Below, in pieces: positions 34,115-43,017 of a stretch of DNA of 64,000 nucleotides; positions within the stretch are counted from its first letter, which is position 1, and every line of letters begins with the position of its first letter. The notes under the pieces are model-generated. The model saw only the letters and a list, made by a program, of their open reading frames with translations, made no database searches and was not told where the DNA came from. Location of the stretch: the NCBI GenBank assembly GCA_964495095.1, contig CAZBUH010000001.1, positions 4,766-68,765 of the forward strand, given 5' to 3'. Origin of the DNA: CAZBUH01 sp964495095 (GTDB lineage: Bacteria > Bacillota > Clostridia > Oscillospirales > Oscillospiraceae). The position numbers were made by a program, and so were the translations under genes.

Positions 34115-35942
34115 CGCACGGGCCCCCTTTGTAAAGAATGTTGGCGCCGCAGCCTGTGCATTTTACACGGCAGTCGGGGGTTATCTCGCTCCTGTAGGCG
34201 GCCTCTCTCTCACGCCACATAAAATCCTTGCTTACGCCGACACTCGTAACGCTCCAGGGCAGTATCTCGTCTTTTTCCCGTACCCGATGGGCATAAAACG
34301 ACGGTTTAACGCCAACGGCATTAAACGCATCCATCCAGCACTGGAAGGAGAAATATTCGCCCCAGGAGTCCAGCTTGGCGCCGTTTTTCCAGGCTTCCTC
34401 GATAACCGCGCCTATCCGCCTGTCCCCTCTTGAGAGTACGGCCTCCATATAGCTTGTCTCCGGCTCGTGCCAGTTGTATGTGATATTCTTTACCCGCAGG
34501 TTTTCCCGCAGGAGCGTAACCTTGCGCATGTATTCCTCCATTGTGTTCTGCGCCTCCCACTGGAATGGCGTGTGAGGCTTGGGCACAAAGCAGGAGGTGC
34601 TGACTGTAACTCTCACGCCGCGGCTTTTATTGGGCGTTACCTCGCGCCACAGGCTGAGCACTTTTTTTGCAAGCTCCGCAATGGCGATAACGTCCTCGTC
34701 CGTTTCTGTGGGAAGTCCCAGCATAAAATAGAGCTTAAGTCCGCTCCAGCCGCCCTCAAAGGCGATACGGCAGGAATTTAAAACGTCCTCCTCCCGGACA
34801 TTCTTGTTGATAGCGTCCCGCAGCCGCTGGCTCCCCGCCTCCGGAGCAAATGTAAGTCCTGTTTTCCTGACTTTCTGGACCCGCTGCATAAGGTCCATGG
34901 AGAAATTATCCGCCCGGAGGGACGGAAGCGAAAGGCTTATATTCCTCGGCTCACACCACTCCAAAAGCCCGTCGCAGAGATTGTAGAGAGGCTTATAGTC
35001 GCTGGTACTCAGGGAGGACAGCGTGACCTCCTCGTAGCCGGAATTCAAAAGGGCCTCTTTTCCCTGTTCTATAAGCTTTTCATACGCTCTCGGACGCACA
35101 GGCCGGTAGGCGTATCCCGCCTGGCAGAAGCGGCAGCCCCGTATGCAGCCGCGGAATATTTCAAGAACCACCCTGTCATGGACTATCTCCGTGGAGGGCA
35201 CTATCTGATGCACGGGGAAATAGGAATTTGTAAAATCCTGCACTATGCGTTTTGTGACCGGCATTTTTGCCCCCTCTGCAGGGGTAATGCTCTCAATAGT
35301 GCCGTCATTCTTATATTTCACGTCATACAGCGACGGAACATACACTCCGTCGATTTTTGCTGCCTCACAGAGAAAACTCTGTTTATCCCATCCCTCGTTT
35401 CTCGCTTTCCGGTAAAGCTCGATTACTTCAGGATCCATGTCCTCCCCTTCTCCCAAAACGAAGAGGTCGATAAAATCTGACATGGGCTCCGGGTTATAAC
35501 AGCTTGTACCTCCGGCGAAAACAATAGGCGTGAGTTCGTGCCTGTCCGCTGAGTGGAGAGGCAGCCCGGCCATATCCAGCATATTCAGCACGTTGGTGTA
35601 CGCCATCTCATAGCCCAGGGAAAAGGCTATCATGTCAAAATCCGAAACAGGGTCGCCGCTCTCCAAGGCGTAAAGAGGGATGCCGTTTTCCCGCATCTCC
35701 TTTTCCATGTCGCCCCAGGGCGCAAATACACGCTCACACCACACGCCGTCCATATTATTTATAACGCCGTAAAGTATCTTCATTCCCAAATTGGACATGC
35801 CTATCTCGTAAGTATCAGGGAAACAGAAGGCCACTCTGGTGTCAACCCGGTTTTTATCCTTGATTATCTCGTTATATTCTCCCCCGGTATAGCGCGCGGG
35901 CTTCTGTACCCTGGGCAGAATACGCTTTAATCTGCTGTCCAT
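34107..35942 (-). CDS. TIGR03960 family radical SAM protein
   Basis: A 611-residue radical SAM enzyme with a B12-binding-like N-terminal domain and a catalytic domain holding the 4Fe-4S motif CIRGCRFC (CxxxCxxC) after FRG. A Cys-rich C-terminus follows, with CRVKCTGCG suggesting a second cluster or zinc site. ATG 35942 begins the conserved MDSRLKRILPRVQKPARYTGGE; the frame runs upstream but lacks family similarity. It lies in the clostridial order SpoIVFA-SpoIVFB-TIGR03960-TIGR03936. Substrate unknown. Confidence 0.92.
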   Translation of the reverse strand: MDSRLKRILPRVQKPARYTGGEYNEIIKDKNRVDTRVAFCFPDTYEIGMSNLGMKILYGVINNMDGVWCERVFAPWGDMEKEMRENGIPLYALESGDPVSDFDMIAFSLGYEMAYTNVLNMLDMAGLPLHSADRHELTPIVFAGGTSCYNPEPMSDFIDLFVLGEGEDMDPEVIELYRKARNEGWDKQSFLCEAAKIDGVYVPSLYDVKYKNDGTIESITPAEGAKMPVTKRIVQDFTNSYFPVHQIVPSTEIVHDRVVLEIFRGCIRGCRFCQAGYAYRPVRPRAYEKLIEQGKEALLNSGYEEVTLSSLSTSDYKPLYNLCDGLLEWCEPRNISLSLPSLRADNFSMDLMQRVQKVRKTGLTFAPEAGSQRLRDAINKNVREEDVLNSCRIAFEGGWSGLKLYFMLGLPTETDEDVIAIAELAKKVLSLWREVTPNKSRGVRVTVSTSCFVPKPHTPFQWEAQNTMEEYMRKVTLLRENLRVKNITYNWHEPETSYMEAVLSRGDRRIGAVIEEAWKNGAKLDSWGEYFSFQCWMDAFNAVGVKPSFYAHRVREKDEILPWSVTSVGVSKDFMWREREAAYRSEITPDCRVKCTGCGANILYKGGPCDE

Positions 35943-36006
35943 AAAAACACATCCATAAAAATATTGCATGTCCTTGCCATCTGAAAGACCGACAGGCAAA
36001 CATGGG

Positions 36007-36612
36007 CTAATAGTATTGTATACCCCCGCCGCGGCTTTTACAAGAATTAAAAGCAAGCCAAAGCGCCATGAAAAGCAGGGTAAAATTTCTGCCGGTGCTT
36101 ATAAGCAGATAAATTCCGGCCGGCAGCATCAGGGCCAGAATAATGATATCAATAATTTTTGAAACCCTCTCCGCAGTCTCAACCCCGCCCTTCATGGCGG
36201 TAAAAGCGAAAACAAGGCCGCCTCCGTCAAGGCCGCTTACAGGAATCAGGTTAAAAACGCCGTAAATAAGGCTAAGCCCCGCGGCGTCATAAAAGCGCTC
36301 TCCGAAAAGCGACAGCAGGTATGCTGAAATAAAGCTCGCCGCTGGCCCGGCGGCGATGGCGGCTATTTCACCCCAATAGCCCAGCGTTCCGGCAGAACAG
36401 CTCATAGTCAGTCCTGAGACCGAAAATTTGAGAAGCCTTATCTCCGCCCCCTGAAGCTTCAGCGCAGCGGCGTGGCCAAGCTCATGCAGAAATATCGCGC
36501 ATAGGGCGCTGAGGCACAGCTTTCCGTCAAAAAAGTAAAGCACGGAAAAAATCAGCAAAAAACCGCTTGTTATCCGTGCTTTGCCCGCGGAGATAACGTT
36601 ATTGTCCGCCAT
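36007..36612 (-). CDS. spoIVFB: Site-2 intramembrane protease, SpoIVFB-like (M50)
   Basis: This membrane metalloprotease of the S2P family cleaves pro-sigma-K in sporulating bacteria. The 201 residues contain HELGH in a hydrophobic helix and NLIPVSGLDGGG, which carries the third zinc ligand Asp. ATG 36612 is used because the upstream neighbour ends at 36599, so the genes overlap by 14 bases. The preceding small gene occupies the position of its partner SpoIVFA. SpoIVFB is the best label from size and context; a general M50 protease is the alternative. Confidence 0.83.
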   Translation of the reverse strand: MADNNVISAGKARITSGFLLIFSVLYFFDGKLCLSALCAIFLHELGHAAALKLQGAEIRLLKFSVSGLTMSCSAGTLGYWGEIAAIAAGPAASFISAYLLSLFGERFYDAAGLSLIYGVFNLIPVSGLDGGGLVFAFTAMKGGVETAERVSKIIDIIILALMLPAGIYLLISTGRNFTLLFMALWLAFNSCKSRGGGIQYY

Positions 36613-36922
36613 TGTCAGAAAAAGCCGTCTCATATCCGCGGCTGAAGGCCTCGATGATGTTTTCTCCGCCGCTTAATGAGGAGCCTACGGCCTCTATCGC
36701 CGATTGGTAATCCACATCGCCGCCGATAACCATCTTTACCCTGTCCCCCGCCCTCTCGGCAAAGTCCGGGAACAGCAGCTTTATCGTCACTGCCGCGGCG
36801 ATTATAACGACGCACACAAAAAGGCGCAGAGCCTCCGCTGTAAGGACGGGGTTATCCGCCGCCGATACGGTTCTGCGCTTTGCGGCGGAGTACCGGTGGT
36901 TTACGCTGTATTTTCCCTGCAT
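36599..36922 (-). CDS. Short SpoIVFA-like membrane protein without peptidase domain
   Basis: A 107-residue protein with a basic N-terminus, one membrane helix (about residues 33-52) and an extracytoplasmic tail of about 55 residues ending GYETAFSDNGGQ. It overlaps the SpoIVFB-like gene by 14 bases, which is where SpoIVFA normally sits. SpoIVFA has a similar N-terminal layout but carries a C-terminal M23-type domain of over 100 residues, which is missing here. ATG 36922 behind AAAGG is preferred to GTG 36940. The link to SpoIVFA rests on position and topology more than on sequence. Confidence 0.6.
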   Translation of the reverse strand: MQGKYSVNHRYSAAKRRTVSAADNPVLTAEALRLFVCVVIIAAAVTIKLLFPDFAERAGDRVKMVIGGDVDYQSAIEAVGSSLSGGENIIEAFSRGYETAFSDNGGQ

Positions 36923-36972
36923 AGCATCATCGCCTTTCACATTATGATACTATGTCCCGGAAAAGCTTTTTA

Positions 36973-37800
36973 TTACAGCTTGCCCAACCTTATAACAGAG
37001 CTTGTTATAAGGCTCTTAAACGCCGGCGCCGCAAGCAGGGCGGCCTCCTGTACCTCCTTATGGGAGAGGGGCGCGGGAGAAATACCGGCGGCAAGATTTG
37101 AAATGCAGGATATGCCGCAGACCTTCATGCCCATATGGTTGGCGGCAATCGCCTCGCATGCAGTGCTCATGCCAACAACGTCCGCGCCCAGCGCGGCGCA
37201 GGCCCTTATTTCCGCAGGACTTTCATAGTTAGGGCCCTTCAGTTGGAGGTATACCCCTTCCGGCAGGTCGATATTAAGCTCTGCTGCGGCGGCCTTTATC
37301 TCGTCTCTCAGGGCCTTGTCGTAAATTTCGCTCATGTCCGGAAAGCGCGGCCCCAGCTCGTCTATATTCGGGCCTAAAAGAGGAGAAGGGACAAATAAGG
37401 ATATCTGGTCTTTTATAAGCATAAAGCTGCCGGTTTTGAGGTCTTTTCTTATGCCGCCCACAGCGTTTGTGAGCATAAGGATATCGGCGCCCAGGAGCTT
37501 CATAAGCCTTACCGGCATCACTACCTGCTCCATGGAGTATCCCTCGTAAAAATGTACCCGGCCCTGCATAATGACGACCGGCACATCCTCCACGTATCCG
37601 AAAATGAACCTGCCCTTATGTCCCTGCACGGTGCTCACCGGAAATCCGGGAATATCGTGGTAATCCACAATGCCCCGCACGTCTATGGTATCGCCGTAAT
37701 CTCCAAGCCCCGAGCCAAGAACCAGGGCCACCTTCGGCACAAATGCCGTTTTCATGCGCACGGCCTCCAGGGCCGCCTGAAGCTTTTCGTATTCGCTCAT
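36973..37800 (-). CDS. punA: Purine-nucleoside phosphorylase (trimeric PNP)
   Basis: This enzyme cleaves guanosine and inosine nucleosides with phosphate, for purine salvage. The 275 residues carry the trimeric PNP signature: LVLGSGLGDYGD (phosphate site), GRVHFYEGYSMEQVVMPVR, LMLTNAVGGIRKDL, GPNYESPAEIR and VGMSTACEAIAANHMG. It starts 13 bases after the AEC transporter stop and is followed by the spoIVF block after 50 bases. Confidence 0.95.
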   Translation of the reverse strand: MSEYEKLQAALEAVRMKTAFVPKVALVLGSGLGDYGDTIDVRGIVDYHDIPGFPVSTVQGHKGRFIFGYVEDVPVVIMQGRVHFYEGYSMEQVVMPVRLMKLLGADILMLTNAVGGIRKDLKTGSFMLIKDQISLFVPSPLLGPNIDELGPRFPDMSEIYDKALRDEIKAAAAELNIDLPEGVYLQLKGPNYESPAEIRACAALGADVVGMSTACEAIAANHMGMKVCGISCISNLAAGISPAPLSHKEVQEAALLAAPAFKSLITSSVIRLGKL

Positions 37801-37813
37801 TTGGTCTGCCTCC

Positions 37814-38731
37814 CTAAAGCATCATTGCAAGCAGCGGAATTGTGATTATTGAAAGTACAGTCGTGATAAATGTGAGCTGGGCCATGGTTTTCTCATCTCC
37901 GCCGTAGCGGTAGCACAGCATAGTGCCGTTTGTGGCCACAGGCATTGCCGTTATTACAACCGAAACCCCTATTACAAGCTGGCTGCTTATGCACATCTTA
38001 AGTCCCCAAAGCAGCGCTATTGGGAAAAGGAGCAGCCTGAACAGAGCGATAATATACATTTTCGGCGAGCCCAGGACGCTCCTCAGCGGAATATCAGCCA
38101 GAGAGGAGCCTATTATCATAAGCGCCGCCGGCGTTGTGAGGTCTCCAAGCGTCTCAAAGCCCTCCCCTATCGCCGCCGGGCATTTCACCTTGAGCACCGC
38201 CAGTACAAGCGCTATCAGCGACGCCACTGTGCAGGGAGAGAAAAATGTTTTCCAGCTCATCTCGCCCTTGCCGGTCTTGCCTGAAATGAATATCCTGCCG
38301 ACAGTAAAAACGAGTACGTTAAAAAGAATATTGAACATTGAGGCATAAAATAACCCCTCGTTTCCGTACAGGGCTATGCAGACGGGATAGCCTATAAATC
38401 CCACGTTTCCGAACATAACGGCAAATCTGTACGCCCCAACCGATTCCGCTTTTACACGCAGAAGTTTTGGGATAAACGCGGCAAAAGCGGCCAGAACCGC
38501 ATATATCACAAGGGATATGAGAAGGGTCATGCCTATTTCTTTTATTCCCAGCTCTGAAGTGCTTGTAAGCACGGATGCGATTATCATGGATGGCAGCGTT
38601 ATGTCCAGCACCAGCGCGGAGAGCTTCTTATTCATATCCCTGTCGATAATTTTCAGCTTGTTTGCCGCATAGCCGACAATAACTATTGCGAACAGGATAA
38701 GCATTTTCATTAAGACGCTTGAAAAATCCAT
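37814..38731 (-). CDS. AEC family transporter
   Basis: A 305-residue, ten-helix membrane protein of the auxin efflux carrier superfamily, which in bacteria moves malate, other carboxylates or unknown small molecules. The hallmarks are a first half beginning with hydrophobic FAIVIVGYAANKLKI and a conserved mid-section, FGNVGFIGYPVCIALYG. It is followed 13 bases later by PNP, with which it probably shares a transcript, but no functional tie is evident. Substrate cannot be inferred. Confidence 0.9.
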   Translation of the reverse strand: MDFSSVLMKMLILFAIVIVGYAANKLKIIDRDMNKKLSALVLDITLPSMIIASVLTSTSELGIKEIGMTLLISLVIYAVLAAFAAFIPKLLRVKAESVGAYRFAVMFGNVGFIGYPVCIALYGNEGLFYASMFNILFNVLVFTVGRIFISGKTGKGEMSWKTFFSPCTVASLIALVLAVLKVKCPAAIGEGFETLGDLTTPAALMIIGSSLADIPLRSVLGSPKMYIIALFRLLLFPIALLWGLKMCISSQLVIGVSVVITAMPVATNGTMLCYRYGGDEKTMAQLTFITTVLSIITIPLLAMML

Positions 38732-38769
38732 CAGTTTTTCTCTTTTCCAAATATTTTAAACAGCTTTTT

Positions 38770-38797
38770 GACAGGAGCGGTGTGTGCCGCTCCTGTC
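38770..38797. repeat. Stem-loop downstream of valS without T tract
   Basis: An 11-bp perfect GC-rich stem (GACAGGAGCGG with CCGCTCCTGTC) has a 6-base loop. Neither strand has an adjacent T run, so it may stabilise the valS 3' end rather than terminate. Confidence 0.5.
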
Positions 38798-38813
38798 CGT
38801 GCGTTCATTTATA

Positions 38814-41432
38814 TCAGTAGCTCCTGAGGCTTTCGGTGAGGTTTGCTATAAGCGCTTTTGCTTTTTCAGCCTTCTCGCGCTCGGCGTTTACGACGCTCTC
38901 CGGGGCTTTCGCCACAAACTGCTGGTTTGCCAGCTTGCCCTCTATCCTCTGGAGCTCCTTCTGCGCTTTTTCAAGCTCTTTCTCTATGCGCTGACGCTCC
39001 TTTTCCAAATCCACAAGCTCGGCAAGGGGCATATAGAGCTTTGCGTCGTTTGTCACAACGCTCACCATGTCCTCAACGCTCTCAGGGGCCTTGCCGGTTA
39101 TAGTGACCTCTGCGGCGTATGCAAGCTTTGAGAGATATGTGGTTCCGGAATTGAACACTTCCGCTTTATCGGTGACAATAATAAGGTGCGGCTTCTTGGA
39201 GGGCGGGACGTTCATCTCCGCACGCCTTGCGCGTACAGCTTTCACAGCCGCCATTATAATTTCAAAAGAGGTCTCCTCTCCGGCAAAATCCATCTCCGGC
39301 TCATACTTTGGATATTCCTGTATCATAAGGGCCTCGCCCTCGTGGGGCAGAGCCTGCCATATTTCCTCCGTTATAAACGGCATAAACGGATGCAGGAGCT
39401 TCAGAATGCCGTTGAGCACATACAGGAGCACCTTCTGGGCATTTATATTCGCCTCCGGGTCGCCGCTGTTGAGACGCGGCTTTGTAAGCTCTATATACCA
39501 GTCGCAGTAGGAATCCCAGATGAAGTCGTACACCTTCTGGGCGGCGATGCCCAGCTCGTACTTATCCATATTTTCCACGACTTCCGCCGCCACCCGGTTG
39601 AAGCTGGACAGTATCCATTTGTCCTCCAGCTCCAGCTTATCCGGCAGCTCGCATTTATCTATGGTCAGATTCATCATGACAAAGCGGCTGGCGTTCCATA
39701 TCTTATTTGCAAAATTGCGCATAGCCTCACAGCGCTCAGTGTAAAAGCGCATGTCGTTTCCGGGGGAATTGCCGGTAACCAGGTTAAAGCGCAGTGCGTC
39801 GGAGCCGTAGGAGTCGATTATTTCGAGGGGGTCTATGCCGTTTCCGAGGGATTTGGACATTTTACGGCCCTTATCGTCCCTCACAAGTCCGTGAATAAGC
39901 ACCGTGTGGAAAGGCGTCTTTTTCATATGCTCGCAGCCGGAGAATATCATCCTGGCTACCCAGAAAAAGATGATGTCGTAGCCGGTAACAAGCACGTCCG
40001 TAGGATAGAAGAAATCAAGATCCTCCGTCTTATCCGGCCAGCCCAGGGTCTCAAAGGGCCACAGGGCGGATGAAAACCAGGTGTCAAGCACATCCTCGTC
40101 ACGTGTTATATTCCGGCTGCCGCACTTTTCGCACTCTGTGGGGTCGCTGCGGCTTACGGTGATATGGCCGCAGTCGGCACAGTACCAGGCCGGTATCTGG
40201 TGTCCCCACCAGAGCTGACGTGAGATGCACCAGTCACGGACGTTTTCCATCCAGTTAAGGTATGTGTGTGAAAAACGCTCAGGCACGAATTTTGTCTCTC
40301 CGTCCTTTACGACACGTATGGCCTCCTCTGCCAGGGGCTTCATTTTCACAAACCACTGGGATGAGATTATGGGCTCCACGTCATTATGGCAGCGGTAGCA
40401 GGTACCCACGTTGTGGTCATGGTCCTCTATTTTCTCCAAAAGGCCCATGGCGTCCAAATCGGCAATTATTGCTTTTCTGGCCTCGTACCTGTCCATACCC
40501 TGATATTTGCCGCCGTACTCGTTTACTTTCCCGTTATCGTCCAATACGCGGATGACCTCGAGATTGTGGCGAAGTCCCACATCGAAATCATTGGGGTCGT
40601 GGGCCGGGGTCATTTTGACGCAGCCCGTGCCGAACTCCATATCCACATATTCGTCGGCCACAATGGGTATCTCGCGGTTGACCAGGGGCAGTATGCACTT
40701 TTTGCCCACAAGGTTTGCGTATCTCTCGTCGTTTGGGTTTACCGCAACGCCGCTGTCGCCCAGCATCGTCTCCGGACGTGTGGTTGCAACTATCACATAT
40801 TCGCTGCTGTCCTTTATCGGATAGCGCAGATGCCAGAGCTTGCCCGGCTTATCCTGGTATTCCACTTCAGCGTCTGAAAGCGCCGTAACGCAGTGGGGGC
40901 ACCAGTTTATAATGCGGCTGCCCTTATAGATAAGGCCCTTTTCGTACAGGCTTACAAAAACCTCCCGGACGGCCTTCGAGCACCCCTCGTCCATAGTAAA
41001 CCTGGCCCTGTCCCAATCGCAGGAGGCGCCCAGCTTCTTCTGCTGCTCGACAATCCTGTTGCCGTATTTATTTTTCCACTCCCAGACCTTTTCGAGGAAT
41101 TTTTCCCGGCCCAAGTCGTGGCGGGAAACGCCGTCCTTGCGGAGCTCCTCCTCCACCTTTATCTGCGTCGCTATTCCGGCATGGTCTACGCCGGGCACCC
41201 AAAGGGCCGCATAGCCCTGCATACGCTTATAGCGTATAAGGATATCCTGAAGCGCGTCGTCCATAGCGTGGCCCATGTGGAGCTGGCCTGTGACGTTGGG
41301 GGGCGGCATAACGATAGTGAACGGCTTTTTCTCCCGGTCTATCTCCGTATGGAAATATCCGCCCTTCTCCCACATTTCGTAAATTTTTGATTCCACTGCC
41401 TTTGGGTCATAAATTTTTGGCAATTCCTGCAT
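38814..41432 (-). CDS. valS: Valyl-tRNA synthetase
   Basis: This class I synthetase charges tRNA-Val. The 872-residue protein has the HIGH-type motif HMGHAMDD near residue 52, a large CP1 editing domain (about 190-350), KMSKSLGNG near 520, an anticodon-binding domain (about 600-745) and the ValRS-specific C-terminal coiled-coil arm (about 805-872). ATG 41432 follows GGAGGGG. A T-box leader lies directly upstream. Size and motifs are standard. Confidence 0.98.
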   Translation of the reverse strand: MQELPKIYDPKAVESKIYEMWEKGGYFHTEIDREKKPFTIVMPPPNVTGQLHMGHAMDDALQDILIRYKRMQGYAALWVPGVDHAGIATQIKVEEELRKDGVSRHDLGREKFLEKVWEWKNKYGNRIVEQQKKLGASCDWDRARFTMDEGCSKAVREVFVSLYEKGLIYKGSRIINWCPHCVTALSDAEVEYQDKPGKLWHLRYPIKDSSEYVIVATTRPETMLGDSGVAVNPNDERYANLVGKKCILPLVNREIPIVADEYVDMEFGTGCVKMTPAHDPNDFDVGLRHNLEVIRVLDDNGKVNEYGGKYQGMDRYEARKAIIADLDAMGLLEKIEDHDHNVGTCYRCHNDVEPIISSQWFVKMKPLAEEAIRVVKDGETKFVPERFSHTYLNWMENVRDWCISRQLWWGHQIPAWYCADCGHITVSRSDPTECEKCGSRNITRDEDVLDTWFSSALWPFETLGWPDKTEDLDFFYPTDVLVTGYDIIFFWVARMIFSGCEHMKKTPFHTVLIHGLVRDDKGRKMSKSLGNGIDPLEIIDSYGSDALRFNLVTGNSPGNDMRFYTERCEAMRNFANKIWNASRFVMMNLTIDKCELPDKLELEDKWILSSFNRVAAEVVENMDKYELGIAAQKVYDFIWDSYCDWYIELTKPRLNSGDPEANINAQKVLLYVLNGILKLLHPFMPFITEEIWQALPHEGEALMIQEYPKYEPEMDFAGEETSFEIIMAAVKAVRARRAEMNVPPSKKPHLIIVTDKAEVFNSGTTYLSKLAYAAEVTITGKAPESVEDMVSVVTNDAKLYMPLAELVDLEKERQRIEKELEKAQKELQRIEGKLANQQFVAKAPESVVNAEREKAEKAKALIANLTESLRSY

Positions 41433-41445
41433 TGTAAACCCCTCC

Positions 41446-41686
41446 GAAAAAAGTAAAATCCCTGAGGTATAAACCTCAGGGCGAATAATATCCGTGGTAC
41501 CACCTGAATTCCGTAAAAACAGCTCTCACATGCCCGATAACGGAGGCTGCCCGTCCGGGCTTAATCTGTTTCGGCCCGGAGGTTCATGGACGACTTCCCT
41601 CCCGCTTCACGAAAGCTCACACCAGACGCTTTCTCTCTTTGCTTCGGCCGCAGAGGTACTGCTTCCAATCTTAACCTTTGTAATAT
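41446..41686 (-). promoter_or_regulatory. T-box leader of valS (specifier GUC)
   Basis: The minus strand carries the T-box sequence GGTGGTACCACGG (41504-41492). It is followed by a terminator helix CCCTGAGGT/ACCTCAGGG (41481-41473 with 41468-41460) and a T run. Upstream, Stem I ends with GAAGTCGTCCATGAAC, in which GTC (41594-41592) is the likely specifier codon for valine. Uncharged tRNA-Val should stabilise the antiterminator and allow valS transcription. Confidence 0.93.
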
Positions 41687-41692
41687 AAAAGA

Positions 41693-41721
41693 AGTATACA
41701 AAATTTAGTCTATTATGTCAA
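41693..41721 (-). promoter_or_regulatory. valS promoter
   Basis: On the minus strand, TTGACA (41721-41716) and TATACT (41698-41693) are 17 bases apart. The -35 lies inside the 3' end of trxA. Confidence 0.78.
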
Positions 41722-42022
41722 GAAGCATATTTTCATAAACTTCCTGGGCCTCGGCGCCAATCTTCGTGGAAGCTATCGCGCCGTTTTTAAAGGATATAAC
41801 CGTAGGTATGCTCATAACGCCGAAACGGACTGCCAGAGCCGGCTCCTCATCCACATTGACTTTGCCTACACAGGCTTTTCCGTCCAGCTTTTCCGCAACA
41901 GCCTCGATGGACGGAGCTATCATACGGCAGGGACCGCACCAGGAGGCCCAGAAATCCACCAGAACGGGGCCGCCGGATATGAAATCATCAAAATTATCTT
42001 TTGTAAGAGTGACTATAGCCAT
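41705..42022 (-). CDS. trxA: Thioredoxin
   Basis: A 105-residue thioredoxin with redox centre WCGPC in FWASWCGPCRM and the cis-Pro in SIPTVISF. It reduces protein disulfides and receives electrons from the reductase encoded immediately upstream. ATG 42022 follows the trxB stop by one base, and AAAGGAAG is the ribosome site. The valS promoter -35 is embedded in its final codons. Confidence 0.96.
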   Translation of the reverse strand: MAIVTLTKDNFDDFISGGPVLVDFWASWCGPCRMIAPSIEAVAEKLDGKACVGKVNVDEEPALAVRFGVMSIPTVISFKNGAIASTKIGAEAQEVYENMLLDIID

Positions 42023-42023
42023 T

Positions 42024-42896
42024 TTAATCTTCCTTTCCGTCATTTTGACTTTTTAAATATTTCACAGCGGAAAACGCCGCAGTCTGTCCCTCGCCTACAG
42101 CCTTCGCCGCCTGATACGGAAGTCCGGCGCAGTCGCCGGCCGCGAAAACCCCCGGGATATTTGTCTCTCCGCTTCTGTTTACCTTTATATGCCCGTCCTC
42201 AAGCTCCAGTCCGGAGAGCATCACAGCCGGCGCTATTGACCTGCGCAGGATAAAGACGCCGCTGCATTTTATTTCAGTATCTCCCAAAATGGCCGCTTCA
42301 ACACGTTCTCCGCCTTTTATTATGAGCTTTTCACCCTTAATTGAGGTGATATTTTCCTCATAAACCTTCTCTTTTGAGATATAGGTAACGCCGCAGCCCA
42401 AATCGCGCAGGTATTTTGCATCTTCAAGAGCCTCGCCGCTGTCACCGAAAACGCAGACGTCTTTTCCCCTGTAGAGCATCCCGTCGCATACGGCGCAGTA
42501 GCTCACTCCCCTGCCCAGATATTCCTTTTCTCCGGGGAATGTCACGCACCTCACAACGCCGGTGGCGATGATTACGGCTTTCGCCATAAGAAATTCCGTC
42601 CCAAAGCTTATACCAAACCTGCCGTTTGCAGGGATTATATTAAGCACCTGGCCGTTATAGATGGGCACGCCCATAGCCTGGGCATGGCTGTACAGCTTTT
42701 TTATAAGCTCAGGGCCGGATATGCCGTATTCTCCGGGGAAATTATCTATCCGCTCGGCCTTGGAAAGCCCGCTGTTGTCGGCGCTTCCTGATATTATAAC
42801 AGTCTTTTTATTCATAGCGGCGCAGTTTACTGCCGCCGATATCCCGGCAGGCCCGGAACCTATAACAGTCACATCAGCTTCCACGTTTGGGGTCAC
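42024..42896 (-). CDS. trxB: Thioredoxin reductase-like flavoprotein lacking NADPH motifs
   Basis: A 290-residue low-molecular-weight thioredoxin reductase. FAD-binding GSGPAGISAAV is near the N-terminus, the redox pair is CAVC (CxxC) followed by DG, and the C-terminal FAD motif is GVFAAGDCAG. The NADPH domain is atypical: where GGGxSA and HRRxxxR are expected, the sequence reads VFGDSGEALEDA and ISKEKVYE. This loss is known from ferredoxin-dependent flavin thioredoxin reductases of clostridia. GTG 42896 is seven bases after AGGAGG. It forms an operon with trxA. Confidence 0.88.
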   Translation of the reverse strand: MTPNVEADVTVIGSGPAGISAAVNCAAMNKKTVIISGSADNSGLSKAERIDNFPGEYGISGPELIKKLYSHAQAMGVPIYNGQVLNIIPANGRFGISFGTEFLMAKAVIIATGVVRCVTFPGEKEYLGRGVSYCAVCDGMLYRGKDVCVFGDSGEALEDAKYLRDLGCGVTYISKEKVYEENITSIKGEKLIIKGGERVEAAILGDTEIKCSGVFILRRSIAPAVMLSGLELEDGHIKVNRSGETNIPGVFAAGDCAGLPYQAAKAVGEGQTAAFSAVKYLKSQNDGKED

Positions 42897-42933
42897 AACA
42901 TCGCCTCCTGTATTTACAGCAGCCGTTTTGGTA

Positions 42934-42962
42934 ATTATATCAGATAAATCAGCCCTTGACAA
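42934..42962 (-). promoter_or_regulatory. trxBA promoter
   Basis: On the minus strand, TTGTCA (42962-42957) and TATAAT (42939-42934) are spaced by 17 bases, with TGA extending the -10. Its -35 overlaps that of a divergent promoter. Confidence 0.78.
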
Positions 42963-42984
42963 CACAATTCGCCGCGGCTATTAT
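42956..42984 (+). promoter_or_regulatory. Promoter of the 69-residue protein gene
   Basis: A consensus TTGACA (42956-42961) and TATTAT (42979-42984) are spaced by 17 bases. The -35 shares five base pairs with the -35 of the trxBA promoter. Confidence 0.75.
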
Positions 42985-43017
42985 TTGTTTATCATTGGGA
43001 ATCAGGAGGTCATTGAT

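Noticed and set aside
35943..36056. N-terminal extension of the TIGR03960 protein
   Set aside because: It overlaps the 3' end of the SpoIVFB-like gene and lacks similarity to the family start.
39186..40073. Plus-strand open frame (295 codons) opposite valS
   Set aside because: It lies wholly inside valS on the other strand and shows no conserved features.
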